From: Jiangella ureilytica
GTDB taxonomy: Bacteria > Actinomycetota > Actinomycetes > Jiangellales > Jiangellaceae
Direction: 5' to 3'
Length of the DNA stretch: 64,000 nt
NCBI RefSeq assembly: GCF_004348545.1
Contig: NZ_SMKL01000022.1
Location: 1-64,000, forward strand
Shown here: piece by piece, positions 41,978-50,329 of the stretch
How positions within the stretch are numbered: the stretch's first letter is position 1
Layout: each line of letters begins with the position of its first letter
Translations under genes and position numbers: made by a program
Notes under the pieces: model-generated
What the model saw: only the letters and a program-made list of their open reading frames with translations
Database searches by the model: none
What the model was told of the DNA's origin: nothing

Positions 41978-42955
41978 ATGGGCGACTGGGAGGGCGTGCG
42001 GCTGCACGTCGTCACGGGCAAGGGCGGCACCGGCAAGACGACGGTGGCCGGCGCGCTCGCCATGGCGCTGGCGGCCGGGGGCCGTCGCGTGCTGGTCGCC
42101 GAGGTCGAGGAGCGGCAGGGCCTGGCCCAGCTGTTCGACGTCCCGCCGCTGAGCTACGAGGAGCGCCGGGTGGCCTCGGCGCCGGGCGGTGGCGAGGTGT
42201 ACGCACTGGCCATCGATGCACGCGAAGCCATGCACGAGTACCTCGCCATGTTCTACCGGCTCGGCCGGGCCGGGCGGGCGCTCGACAAGCTCGGCTTCGT
42301 CGACTTCGCCACCACCATCGCCCCCGGGCTGCGCGACGTCCTGCTGACCGGCAAGGCCTACGAGGCCACCCGGCGGCGCACCGCCGACCACCACACCTAC
42401 GACGCCGTCGTCCTCGACGCGCCGCCCACCGGCCGGGTGGTCCGCTTCCTCGACGTCACCACGTCGGTGTCGTCGCTGGCCCGGGTCGGTCCCATCAACC
42501 GGCAGGCCAATTCCATCACCGACCTCATCCACAGCCCCCGCACGGCCGTGCACGTGGTCACGCTGCTCGAGGACATGCCCGTGCAAGAGACCGCCGACGC
42601 CGTCGCCGACCTGCAGGCCGCGCACATCCCGGTGGGCGCCGTGGTCGTCAACCAGGTCCGGCCGCCACACCTCGCCGCGCGGTCGTTGCCCGCGGCCCGG
42701 CGGGGCCGGCTCGACCACGAGGCGGTGCTGGCCGGCCTGCGCGCCGCCGGGCTGCCCGCCACCGACGCCGTCGTCGCCCTGCTCACCCGCGAGGCCGCCG
42801 ACCACGCCGAGCGCACGGCGCTCGAGAAGACCCAGCGCGCGCTGGTCGACGACCTCGGCCGGCCGGTCTACGAGCTGCCCCGCATCGCCGACGGCATCGA
42901 TCCGACCGCGCTCTACGAGCTTGCCGACGCCCTGGCCGAGCAGGGTGCCGTGTGA
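41978..42955 (+). CDS. ArsA-like ATPase 1 (Rv3679-like)
   Basis: The 325-residue P-loop ATPase of the anion-transporting ArsA/GET3 family has the deviant Walker A GKGGTGKTT at residues about 15-23 and the switch region VVLDAPPTGRVVRF. Gene order with a second ArsA ATPase, WhiB and PonA2 matches Rv3679/Rv3680, a pair I recall as having a GET3-like fold and acting in nitrosative stress and glycerol metabolism. ATG 41978 follows a GTAGGGGC stretch. It overlaps ATPase 2 by 4 bp (GTGA), so the two probably form a complex. Confidence 0.92.
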   Translation: MGDWEGVRLHVVTGKGGTGKTTVAGALAMALAAGGRRVLVAEVEERQGLAQLFDVPPLSYEERRVASAPGGGEVYALAIDAREAMHEYLAMFYRLGRAGRALDKLGFVDFATTIAPGLRDVLLTGKAYEATRRRTADHHTYDAVVLDAPPTGRVVRFLDVTTSVSSLARVGPINRQANSITDLIHSPRTAVHVVTLLEDMPVQETADAVADLQAAHIPVGAVVVNQVRPPHLAARSLPAARRGRLDHEAVLAGLRAAGLPATDAVVALLTREAADHAERTALEKTQRALVDDLGRPVYELPRIADGIDPTALYELADALAEQGAV

Positions 42956-44109
42956 ACCCAGGACCTCGGGCGGCCCGGCCGCCGCACTTCGACGTCGACC
43001 GCCTCATCGACGACCGCCGGATCCGCATCGTCGTCACCTGCGGCTCCGGCGGCGTCGGCAAGACGACGACGGCGGCGGCCATCGCGCTACGGGCGGCCGA
43101 GCGGGGCCGCAAGGCCGTCGTGCTGACCATCGACCCGGCCCGGCGGCTGGCGCAGTCCATGGGACTGTCCGAGCTCGACAACACCCCGCGCGCCGTCAAG
43201 GGCGTCGACGGCGAGGCCGGCGGCAGCCTCGACGCGATGATGCTGGACATGAAGCGGACCTTCGACGAGGTGGTCGAGGAACACACCACGCCCGAGCGGG
43301 CCAGGCAGATCCGGGCCAACCCCTTCTACCAGGCGCTCTCCTCGTCCTTCGCCGGGACGCAGGAGTACATGGCCATGGAGAAGCTCGGACAGCTGCGCGC
43401 CCGGCCCGACTGGGACCTCATCGTCGTCGACACTCCGCCGTCGCGGTCGGCGCTGGACTTCCTCGACGCCCCGGAGCGGCTCGGCTCCTTCCTTGACGGG
43501 CGCCTGATCCGGTTGCTCGGCGGGACGGCCCGGGCGGGCGGGCGCACCTACCTCAAGGTGCTGCACGCCGGCTTCAACGTCGTGACGTCGACTCTCACCA
43601 AGATCCTCGGCGGCGAGTTGCTCAAGGACGTCTCGACCTTCGTCAACGCGCTCGACACCATGTTCGGCGGCTTCCGCGAACGGGCCGAGCAGACTTATGC
43701 GCTGCTGAAGCGCCCCGAGACGGCGTTCATCGTGGTCGCAGCACCTGAGCACGACGCCCTGCGCGAGGCCTCCTATTTCGTCGACCGGCTCTCCCGCGAC
43801 GCCATGCCGCTGGCCGGGCTGCTGCTCAACCGGGTGCACGCGTCGGGGGCGGCCGGCATCGGCGCGGAGCAGGCGGTGGCCGCGGCCGAACGGCTGGAGT
43901 CGGCGTCCGACGAGGACCATGTGCTGACGGCGGCCCTGCTGCGCCTGCACGCCGACCGGCTCAAGCTGGCGACCCGCGACGAGCGCATCGGCGAGCGGTT
44001 CAGCACGACGCACCCCGACGTGCCCGTGACGCGCATCCCGGCCCTCGCCGGCGACGTCCACGACCTCGACGGCCTGCGCCAGATCGGCGCCCTCTTCGAC
44101 GCCGGCTGA
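42952..44109 (+). CDS. ArsA-like ATPase 2 (Rv3680-like)
   Basis: The 385-residue partner has Walker A CGSGGVGKTTTAAAIA (about residues 30-45), TIDPARRLAQSMGL, the switch LIVVDTPPSRSALDF, and a C-terminal alpha-helical region. Structure of the pair resembles eukaryotic GET3, but the methionine-rich client groove is not obvious here. GTG 42952 overlaps the stop of ATPase 1. Convergent with the next gene at a distance of 6 bp. Confidence 0.92.
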   Translation: MNPGPRAARPPHFDVDRLIDDRRIRIVVTCGSGGVGKTTTAAAIALRAAERGRKAVVLTIDPARRLAQSMGLSELDNTPRAVKGVDGEAGGSLDAMMLDMKRTFDEVVEEHTTPERARQIRANPFYQALSSSFAGTQEYMAMEKLGQLRARPDWDLIVVDTPPSRSALDFLDAPERLGSFLDGRLIRLLGGTARAGGRTYLKVLHAGFNVVTSTLTKILGGELLKDVSTFVNALDTMFGGFRERAEQTYALLKRPETAFIVVAAPEHDALREASYFVDRLSRDAMPLAGLLLNRVHASGAAGIGAEQAVAAAERLESASDEDHVLTAALLRLHADRLKLATRDERIGERFSTTHPDVPVTRIPALAGDVHDLDGLRQIGALFDAG

Positions 44110-44115
44110 CGGCTG

Positions 44116-44589
44116 TCAGCTACTGAAGCCGTAGCACTCGTCCGGCCAGCGGCCCTCGTCGGGTGACAGCCGCTCGACGATGACCGGTGCGGGCGACGGC
44201 GGCACCGTGAACTCGAAGCAGGCCTTGTCCACGCCGCTCTGCGCACTGATCGCGATGGCCGGGGGCACGCCCACCACCGCGACCACCTGGAGGTCGTCCG
44301 GCCGCTCCGTCACCGAGACCAGCTCGCCGTCCTGAGTGCGCGTCACGAGGTCTTCGACGATGTCCTCGAGGCGGGCACCGACGGCCTCGTCGAACTCGCC
44401 GGCATCGCGGTTTCGCTCCAGCCTGCCGCGCATGATCTCCGCCTCGGCCGCCTGCTCGTCGAGGACCTCTTGCTCACCCTGCCGCCACTGGTACCAGATG
44501 ACGATGACGAGCGTCGTGACGAGCAGCACGAGGACGACCGCGAGTGCGGCCATCGCGCGGCCGATGCGTCTCCACGTGCGGCTGTCCAC
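44116..44589 (-). CDS. Single-pass membrane protein, unknown
   Basis: The chosen frame gives 157 residues: a short basic N-terminus, one transmembrane helix (ALAVVLVLLVTTLVIVIWYQW), a charged coiled-coil-like stretch (QEVLDEQAAEAEIMRGRLERNRD) and a small extracytoplasmic domain with two cysteines (DKACFEF and DECYGFS). GTG 44589 is chosen, but the frame is open up to 44682 and other starts are possible. It lies 104 bp after the penicillin-binding protein gene on the same strand. No known family recognised. Confidence 0.65.
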   Translation of the reverse strand: MDSRTWRRIGRAMAALAVVLVLLVTTLVIVIWYQWRQGEQEVLDEQAAEAEIMRGRLERNRDAGEFDEAVGARLEDIVEDLVTRTQDGELVSVTERPDDLQVVAVVGVPPAIAISAQSGVDKACFEFTVPPSPAPVIVERLSPDEGRWPDECYGFSS

Positions 44590-44693
44590 GGCGGCGGTCG
44601 GCCCCCTCGGGTGCGCTTCGCTCCGGGCCGGCGACCGGGAGGTGGCGCGGGGGCCGCGCCTCGTGAGGCGCGACCCCCGCACGGCCGTCGGCG

Positions 44694-47165
44694 CTAGCGC
44701 GCCGGCAGCAGCTCCCCTGGCAGCACCCCGCCCGGCGAGAACACCTCGCCCGGCGGCAACGTGAAGGTGTCGCGCCAGCCGTCGCCGTCGCCCTCTTCGT
44801 CGCCGTCCTCGCCGCCGAAGGTCGGCGGCTGAGTGGCGGGACCGCCGGAGATGTCGTCGTCGGCCGGGGCCTCGCCGTTGCTGATGACGAGGCCGATGTT
44901 GCTGCCCGACGCGACCTCGGCGCCGGCACCGGGATCGGTGGTGACGACGAGGCCCTCCTGTAAGTCGGAGTTCACCTCACCGGAGACGGAGGCGCTGAAA
45001 CCCGCGTCCGCAAGGGTCTCGATGGCAGCGTCGGAGTCCATGCCGCGCACGTCCGGCACGCGCACCGTCACGCCCTGGATGGTCTGCGGGTCAGGAGCGG
45101 TGAACGGAATCTCATCAGCGCCGTCCAGCGCGGCGTCCATCATCTGCTTCCAGATGGGACCGGGGATGCAGCCACCGCAGGCTTCGCGGATGCGCTCGCC
45201 GTTGTAGGTGCGGCCGTCCAGCGTCTCGAGCCGGCCGTCGACGTCGGCGACCGCCACCGCGGTGGACAGCTGCGGCGTGTAGCCGACGAACCAGACGGCG
45301 ATGGCGCTGTTGGTGGTACCGGTCTTGCCCGCGGCAGGTCGGTCGCCGTCGAGCTGCATGCGGTTGCCGGTGGCGCCGGAGTTGTAGATGACGCCCTGCA
45401 GGACCGAGTTGACGGCGTCGGCGACGGCCGGCTCGATGACCTTCTCGCAGGTCGGCTGCGTGTGGTCGACCAGCACGTTGCCCGCGCTGTCGGTGACCCG
45501 GACGACGGAAGTGGTGGGGCAGTGCACGCCGCGGTTGGCGAACATGGCGTAGCCCGCGGCCATGGACAGCGGCGATACCTCGTTGGCGCCCAGGGTGAAC
45601 GAGGGCACTTGGTTGAGCGGCTGCACCGCGTTCGCCTCGTCGAGGTCGGCGCGCATGACGCCGGCGCCCTGCGCGATGGTGGCCGGGAGGCAGAGACCGG
45701 TGCGCTGCTCGAGCTGGGCGAAGAACGTGTTGACCGAGCGCTCGGTGCCGGTGCGCAGGTTGAACGTCCCGCTGCCGGTGGAGTTCTTCGGCTCCCAGAC
45801 CTCGCTGCTGCGGATACGGCCCTCGCACGTGCTGAACGAGTTCACCCGCAGCCTCACCTGCTGCGGCGAGTTGATCGACGTGTTGAGCGGGATGCCCTGC
45901 TCGATGGCGGCGGCAAGAACGAACGCCTTGAACGTCGACCCGGACTGGATGCCGTTGCCGCCGCCCATGACCTCGTCGGCGGCGTAGTTGATGCTGCTGA
46001 CGCCGTCGCCCTCGACACCGTAGGTGCGCGAGTTGGCCATGGCGCGGATGTAGCCGTTGTTGGGCTGCACCGTGGCCAGCGAGCCGATGGCACCGTCCGT
46101 GGGCGCGACCCGGTCGGACACCGCGTCCTGGGCCGCCGCCTGGGCCGCCGGGCTGATGGTGGTCTCGATCCGCAGGCCGCCGCGCTCGAGCAGGTTCTGC
46201 CGCTCCTCGGGCGTCTCGCCGAGCTCGGGCATGGTGAGCAGCTCGTGCACGACGTAGTCGCAGAAGTAGCCGGCGTAGGACGGCACGCAGCCGTTGGGCG
46301 TGGCGCTGGGCACCAGGCCGAGGTCGGTGGCGCGGGCCTCGGCGGCCTCCTGCTCGGTGATGCGGCCGGTGGCGGCCATGCGGTTGAGCACGACGTTGCG
46401 GCGCCCGAGCGCGGCCTCGGGGTCGCGGGTGGGGTCGTAGGCGACCGGCTGCTGCACGATGCCGGCGAGCAGCGCGGCCTGCGTGAGCGTGAGGTTCGCG
46501 GCGGTGGTGGAGAAATACGTCCTGGCCGCCGCCTCGATGCCGTAGGAACGGGAGCCGAAGAAGGCGATGTTGAGGTAACGCTGGAGGATCTCGTCCTTGG
46601 TCAGCTCTTGCTCGACCTGAACGGCCATGCGCAGTTCTTCGAGCTTGCGGCGGTAGCCCTCGACACCAGTGCTGGCCTGGACGTCGGCGACCTCTTCGGG
46701 TGAGGTGGCCTGCGAGATGCGCACCTGCTTGACGTACTGCTGGGTGAGCGTGGAGCCACCGCCCTGGGTCTCGCCGGCCTCGACGTTGCGCAGGAACGCG
46801 CGCAGGGTGCCCTGGATGTCGATGGGGCCGCGCTCGTAGAAGCGGTCGTCCTCGATGGCGAGGATGGCGTCCTTCATGACCGGCGAGATCTCGTCGAGGC
46901 CGACCTCGACGCGGTTCTCCTCGAAGAACGTGGCGAGCGGCTGCCCGTCGGCGTCGACCATGTAGGAGGTCTGGGCCATGGGGCCGGGCTCGAGGTCGGC
47001 CGGCATGGCGGCGAAGGTGTCGGCACTCTCACGCGCGGTCAGGCCGAGGCCCGCGACCACGGGCAGGGCAAGGCCGGCCAGCAGCACACCGCACAGCGCG
47101 GCAACCCCGGCAACGAGGAGAACACGGCGTACCGTGGCAACGACGGCGGAGGGACGTATCGCCAT
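44694..47165 (-). CDS. ponA2: Bifunctional penicillin-binding protein PonA2-like
   Basis: The 823-residue class A PBP makes and cross-links peptidoglycan. A membrane anchor (residues about 14-40) precedes a GT51 glycosyltransferase (catalytic Glu105 in AIEDDRFYERG, then GGGSTLTQQYVKQ). The transpeptidase has Ser410-x-x-Lys413 (SGSTFKAF), Ser477-Val-Asn479 and Lys614-Thr-Gly, then one PASTA domain (VPDVRGMDSDAAIETLADAG, about 705-770) and an acidic, Gly-rich tail. The ATG follows TAAGCT by eight bases, a probable leaderless start. It is divergent from whiB4, as in mycobacteria, although the pair is inverted relative to its neighbours. Confidence 0.95.
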   Translation of the reverse strand: MAIRPSAVVATVRRVLLVAGVAALCGVLLAGLALPVVAGLGLTARESADTFAAMPADLEPGPMAQTSYMVDADGQPLATFFEENRVEVGLDEISPVMKDAILAIEDDRFYERGPIDIQGTLRAFLRNVEAGETQGGGSTLTQQYVKQVRISQATSPEEVADVQASTGVEGYRRKLEELRMAVQVEQELTKDEILQRYLNIAFFGSRSYGIEAAARTYFSTTAANLTLTQAALLAGIVQQPVAYDPTRDPEAALGRRNVVLNRMAATGRITEQEAAEARATDLGLVPSATPNGCVPSYAGYFCDYVVHELLTMPELGETPEERQNLLERGGLRIETTISPAAQAAAQDAVSDRVAPTDGAIGSLATVQPNNGYIRAMANSRTYGVEGDGVSSINYAADEVMGGGNGIQSGSTFKAFVLAAAIEQGIPLNTSINSPQQVRLRVNSFSTCEGRIRSSEVWEPKNSTGSGTFNLRTGTERSVNTFFAQLEQRTGLCLPATIAQGAGVMRADLDEANAVQPLNQVPSFTLGANEVSPLSMAAGYAMFANRGVHCPTTSVVRVTDSAGNVLVDHTQPTCEKVIEPAVADAVNSVLQGVIYNSGATGNRMQLDGDRPAAGKTGTTNSAIAVWFVGYTPQLSTAVAVADVDGRLETLDGRTYNGERIREACGGCIPGPIWKQMMDAALDGADEIPFTAPDPQTIQGVTVRVPDVRGMDSDAAIETLADAGFSASVSGEVNSDLQEGLVVTTDPGAGAEVASGSNIGLVISNGEAPADDDISGGPATQPPTFGGEDGDEEGDGDGWRDTFTLPPGEVFSPGGVLPGELLPAR

Positions 47166-47292
47166 GGACGGCAAGCTTACGTCGTTATGCCACACTGTCT
47201 CTAACCGACAGCCGGCGCGCCAGCAGCTACCAGAATCGCCACGCCGCGGCCATCGTCCAACCGGCTGATCTATTTTCGGTCGATCAGGGTCT

Positions 47293-47302
47293 GGTCATGA
47301 CC
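47293..47302. promoter_or_regulatory. Palindrome between ponA2 and whiB
   Basis: GGTCATGACC in the 220-bp divergent promoter region. CTGATC/GATCAG arms flank a T-rich loop just upstream (about 47264-47286). Possible regulator site; the binding protein is unknown. Confidence 0.3.
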
Positions 47303-47385
47303 CACATGTTTGCATAGCGTCACGTCATCGGGGTGAACTAGAGAGGGTTTGGTGTGCTCACCAAGTTGACGGGGGTGACAGCCGG

Positions 47386-47673
47386 ATGACATGGATCGAT
47401 GACTGGACCAGCTTGGCGGCGTGCCGCAGTAGCGAGCCCGACGAGCTGTTCGTTCAGGGCGCGGCCCAGAACCGGGCGAAGGCGGTGTGCCTCGGCTGCC
47501 CGGTGCGCACGGAGTGCCTGGCCGACGCACTGGACAACCGGACGGAGTTCGGTATCTGGGGCGGCATGACGGAGCGCGAGCGCCGTGCGCTGCTCCGGCG
47601 GCGTCCTGAGGTCGACTCGTGGCGGGGCCTGCTCGAGGCCGCCCGCGACGAGTACCTGATCAAGGCCGGCTAG
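47386..47673 (+). CDS. whiB4: WhiB family iron-sulfur regulator (WhiB4/WblA)
   Basis: The 95-residue redox-sensing transcription factor binds a 4Fe-4S cluster through Cys13, Cys35, Cys38 and Cys44 (CLGCPVRTEC). It has the GIWGG turn at residues about 55-59 followed by a basic DNA-binding tail (RERRALLRRR). Position beside ponA2 and the ArsA pair identifies it as the WhiB4/WblA orthologue; in Streptomyces WblA governs the switch to development and antibiotics. A perfect terminator hairpin follows. Confidence 0.94.
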   Translation: MTWIDDWTSLAACRSSEPDELFVQGAAQNRAKAVCLGCPVRTECLADALDNRTEFGIWGGMTERERRALLRRRPEVDSWRGLLEAARDEYLIKAG

Positions 47674-47693
47674 ACCCACACAGAGAACGCCGA

Positions 47694-47718
47694 GGCCCCG
47701 GGCATCACGCCCGGGGCC
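47694..47718. terminator. Terminator of whiB4 and the LMF1-like gene
   Basis: Perfect 10-bp arms GGCCCCGGGC/GCCCGGGGCC with a 5-nt loop between converging genes. The structure includes the last codons of the minus-strand gene. Confidence 0.85.
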
Positions 47719-49153
47719 GGCGTATGTCCGCAGGGCTTTCGCCCACGCTCCAGTAGTCGCCGACCAGCGTCCGGTGCCACCAGGCGCCGGTCTCACGGCG
47801 CTCGGCCCGGTCGGTGAACCGGTACCGGTACAGCCGGGCCCGCACGTGCGCCGGGGGCAGGTGCGGGAACGGATTGTGCCGCAGCAGCCGGGCGGTCACC
47901 GGGTCGTCGTCGCGCAGCTTCGACAGCAGCGCCGGGAACCAGGCCTGCGCGTAGCTCGGCGAGATGGCGGCGAACCACATCAGCCAGTCCAGCCGCAGGT
48001 GGTACGGCGCGAACTGGCGCGGCAGCCGGCGCGGGTCGCCGGGCTTGCCCTTGAACTCGTACTCGTGCCAGACGGTGTCCGGGCGGATCACGGCGTCGGC
48101 GGTCCCCTCGATGACGACCTCGTGCCGGATCCGGGTGACGCTGCCGAACGCGCCGTACGTGTTGACCAGCAGCAACGGGTTGAAGCTGGTGTTCATGACC
48201 TGTTCGCGCGAGATGAGGTTGCGCACCGGCCAGTAGCTGAGCACGGCGACCACCACCGCCAGGGCGAGGACCACGGCGGCGTACCAGGCCGGCGGGTCGT
48301 CGAGCCCGGCCGGCGCCGTCACCGGCAGCAGCCACGCCCACGCGTCCCCGCCGACCGCAGTCGTCGCGATCACCATGGTCAGCACGTTCAGCCAGGCGAA
48401 GTTGCCGCTGAGGACCAGCCAGCCCTGCGTCACGATGACGACGGCCGCGGCGCCGGTGCGCACGGGCTGCGGCGCGAACAGCAGGAATGGCACCACCAGC
48501 TGCGTCACGTGGTTGGCCGCCGCCTCCACGCGGTGCGCCCACCGCGGCAGGTGATGGAACCACCAGCTCAGCGGGTTCGGCATCGGCTGCGTCTCATGGT
48601 GGTAGTACAGGCAGGTCAGGTCGCGCCAGCACCGGTCGCCGCGCAGCTTGATCAGCCCGGCGCCGAACTCCAGCCGGAACAGCACCCACCACAGCGCCAC
48701 CAGCACGAGCAGCGGCGGCGCCACCGTCGACGGCCCCAGGAAGATCGCCAGGAAGCCGGCCTCACAGAGCAGGGTCTCCCAGCCGAAGCCGTACCAGACC
48801 TGCCCAACGTGCACGATCGACAGGTAGAGCGCCCACGGCACGGCCCACGCGAGCAGATGCGCCCACAGCGGCAGGTCGTCGGCGAGTCCGACCAGCAGCG
48901 CCGCCGACCACGCGACACCCAGCCACCCGACGACGGCGAAGAATCGGTCGGAATAGTGCAGCTGGAACAGGCTGGGCGCGCGGCGGAACGGCACCCGGCC
49001 GACGAACCTCGGCACCGGCGTCAGGCCGCGCTCGCCGATGAGCGCGCGGAACTGGGTGACGGCGCTGAGAAAGGCGACCAGGTAGATCGCTGCCAGGGCC
49101 CGCTGGAACACCAGCCGGCTCAGCCAGTAACCCTCCGCGGTGAACCAGTTCAT
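47705..49153 (-). CDS. Lipase maturation factor (LMF1)-like membrane protein
   Basis: The 482-residue polytopic protein carries the LMF1 family signature: RLEFGAGLIKLRGDRCWRDL, TCLYYHHETQPMPNPLSWWF, and later YEFKGKPGDPRRLPRQFAPY and RLDWLMWFAAISP. About eight helices precede a soluble C-terminal domain. LMF1 matures lipases in the animal endoplasmic reticulum; the bacterial role is unknown, but a membrane-based folding or lipid function is possible. ATG 49153 has GAGGCG upstream. It converges with whiB4 at a shared terminator and is divergent from menC. Confidence 0.85.
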   Translation of the reverse strand: MNWFTAEGYWLSRLVFQRALAAIYLVAFLSAVTQFRALIGERGLTPVPRFVGRVPFRRAPSLFQLHYSDRFFAVVGWLGVAWSAALLVGLADDLPLWAHLLAWAVPWALYLSIVHVGQVWYGFGWETLLCEAGFLAIFLGPSTVAPPLLVLVALWWVLFRLEFGAGLIKLRGDRCWRDLTCLYYHHETQPMPNPLSWWFHHLPRWAHRVEAAANHVTQLVVPFLLFAPQPVRTGAAAVVIVTQGWLVLSGNFAWLNVLTMVIATTAVGGDAWAWLLPVTAPAGLDDPPAWYAAVVLALAVVVAVLSYWPVRNLISREQVMNTSFNPLLLVNTYGAFGSVTRIRHEVVIEGTADAVIRPDTVWHEYEFKGKPGDPRRLPRQFAPYHLRLDWLMWFAAISPSYAQAWFPALLSKLRDDDPVTARLLRHNPFPHLPPAHVRARLYRYRFTDRAERRETGAWWHRTLVGDYWSVGESPADIRRPRA

Positions 49154-49218
49154 GACAATGCGCCTCAGCGGTAGGGTGCCCTGCCGCGACGCAGGCAAAC
49201 CCCTGACAGCATGGACCG

Positions 49219-50199
49219 GTGGCTGACGTCGACTTCGCGGGTGCGGTGGTCTACGCGATCCCCATGCGCACCCGGTTCCGCGGCATCACCGTTCGCGAAG
49301 GACTGGTCTTCAGTGGTCCGGCCGGCTGGGGCGAGTTCTGCGCGTTCGCCGACTACGACGACGCCGAGTGCGTGCCCTGGCTCCGGGCCGCCGTCGAACA
49401 GGCCACCGTGCCGCCGCCGGCGCCGGTCCGCGACCGCGTCCCGGTCAACTGCACGGTCCCCGCGGTCGGGCCGGAGCGGGCGCACGAGATCGTCGCGGCG
49501 TCCGGCTGCACGACGGCGAAGGTGAAGGTCGCCGACCACCCCGGCTCGCTGGCCGAGGACGCGGCGCGGGTCGAGGCGGTGCGTGCTGCGCTCGGGCGGA
49601 ACGGGCGGGTCCGGGTCGACGCCAACGGCGCCTGGGACGTCGACACCGCAATCACGTCGCTGCGCGCGCTGGACCGGGCGGCGGGTGGGCTGGAGTACGC
49701 GGAGCAGCCCTGCCGGACGCTGGACGAACTGGCCGCCGTGCGCCGCGCGGTGGACGTGCCGATCGCGGCCGACGAGTCGATCCGCCGCGCCGACGACCCG
49801 CTGAAGGTCGCCGTCGCGGGCGCCGCCGACATCGCGGTCATCAAGGGGACGCCGCTCGGCGGGGTGCGGCGCGCGCTCCGGGTGGCCGAGGCCGCCGGGC
49901 TGCCGTGCGTGGTGTCGTCCGCCCTCGAGACCAGCGTCGGGCTGGCGGGCCAGCTGGCGTTGGCCGGCGCACTGCCGGAGCTGCCGTACGCCTGCGGGCT
50001 CGGCACGCTCTCGCTGCTCACCGGCGACCTGGTCGACGACGGCGTCAGCCTGCGGCCGGTCAGTGGCTCGCTCCCCGTCCCGCCGGCGCCGCCGTCGCCC
50101 GACCCCGCGCGGCTGGCGGAGTACCGCCTGGCCGACCCCGCACGCGAACGCTGGTGGCGCGACCGCCTGTCCCGCGTCCGCGCCCTCGCCTCGCTCTGA
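49219..50199 (+). CDS. menC: o-Succinylbenzoate synthase
   Basis: The 326-residue enolase-superfamily enzyme makes o-succinylbenzoate in menaquinone synthesis. The catalytic lysine lies in TAKVKV (about residue 99). Metal ligands are in RVDANGAW, EYAEQP and AADES, and the second lysine is in IKGTPLGG. The short actinobacterial MenC form lacks part of the N-terminal capping domain, which explains its length. It stands alone here, without other men genes, and ends at a long hairpin. Confidence 0.92.
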   Translation: MADVDFAGAVVYAIPMRTRFRGITVREGLVFSGPAGWGEFCAFADYDDAECVPWLRAAVEQATVPPPAPVRDRVPVNCTVPAVGPERAHEIVAASGCTTAKVKVADHPGSLAEDAARVEAVRAALGRNGRVRVDANGAWDVDTAITSLRALDRAAGGLEYAEQPCRTLDELAAVRRAVDVPIAADESIRRADDPLKVAVAGAADIAVIKGTPLGGVRRALRVAEAAGLPCVVSSALETSVGLAGQLALAGALPELPYACGLGTLSLLTGDLVDDGVSLRPVSGSLPVPPAPPSPDPARLAEYRLADPARERWWRDRLSRVRALASL

Positions 50200-50207
50200 C
50201 TTGCCTG

Positions 50208-50297
50208 GGAATGATCACGTTCAGTACGAAATCCCCTGTCGCACCACGATTGCAGGCGTAGTGCGGCACGAGATCCCGTGCTGAACGTGATCATTCC
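50208..50297. repeat. 90-bp near-perfect inverted repeat
   Basis: Arms of 41 nt (50208-50248 and 50257-50297) with about seven mismatches enclose an 8-nt loop. The outer 17 bases, beginning GGAATGATCACG, are perfectly paired, and most mismatches are transitions. It starts nine bases after menC and faces the convergent FAD oxidase, so it can end transcription in both directions. Its length and decayed inner arms also fit a miniature palindromic element. Confidence 0.75.
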
Positions 50298-50329
50298 GGG
50301 GCGGGGCGGCGGAACTCGTCGTACGGCGG

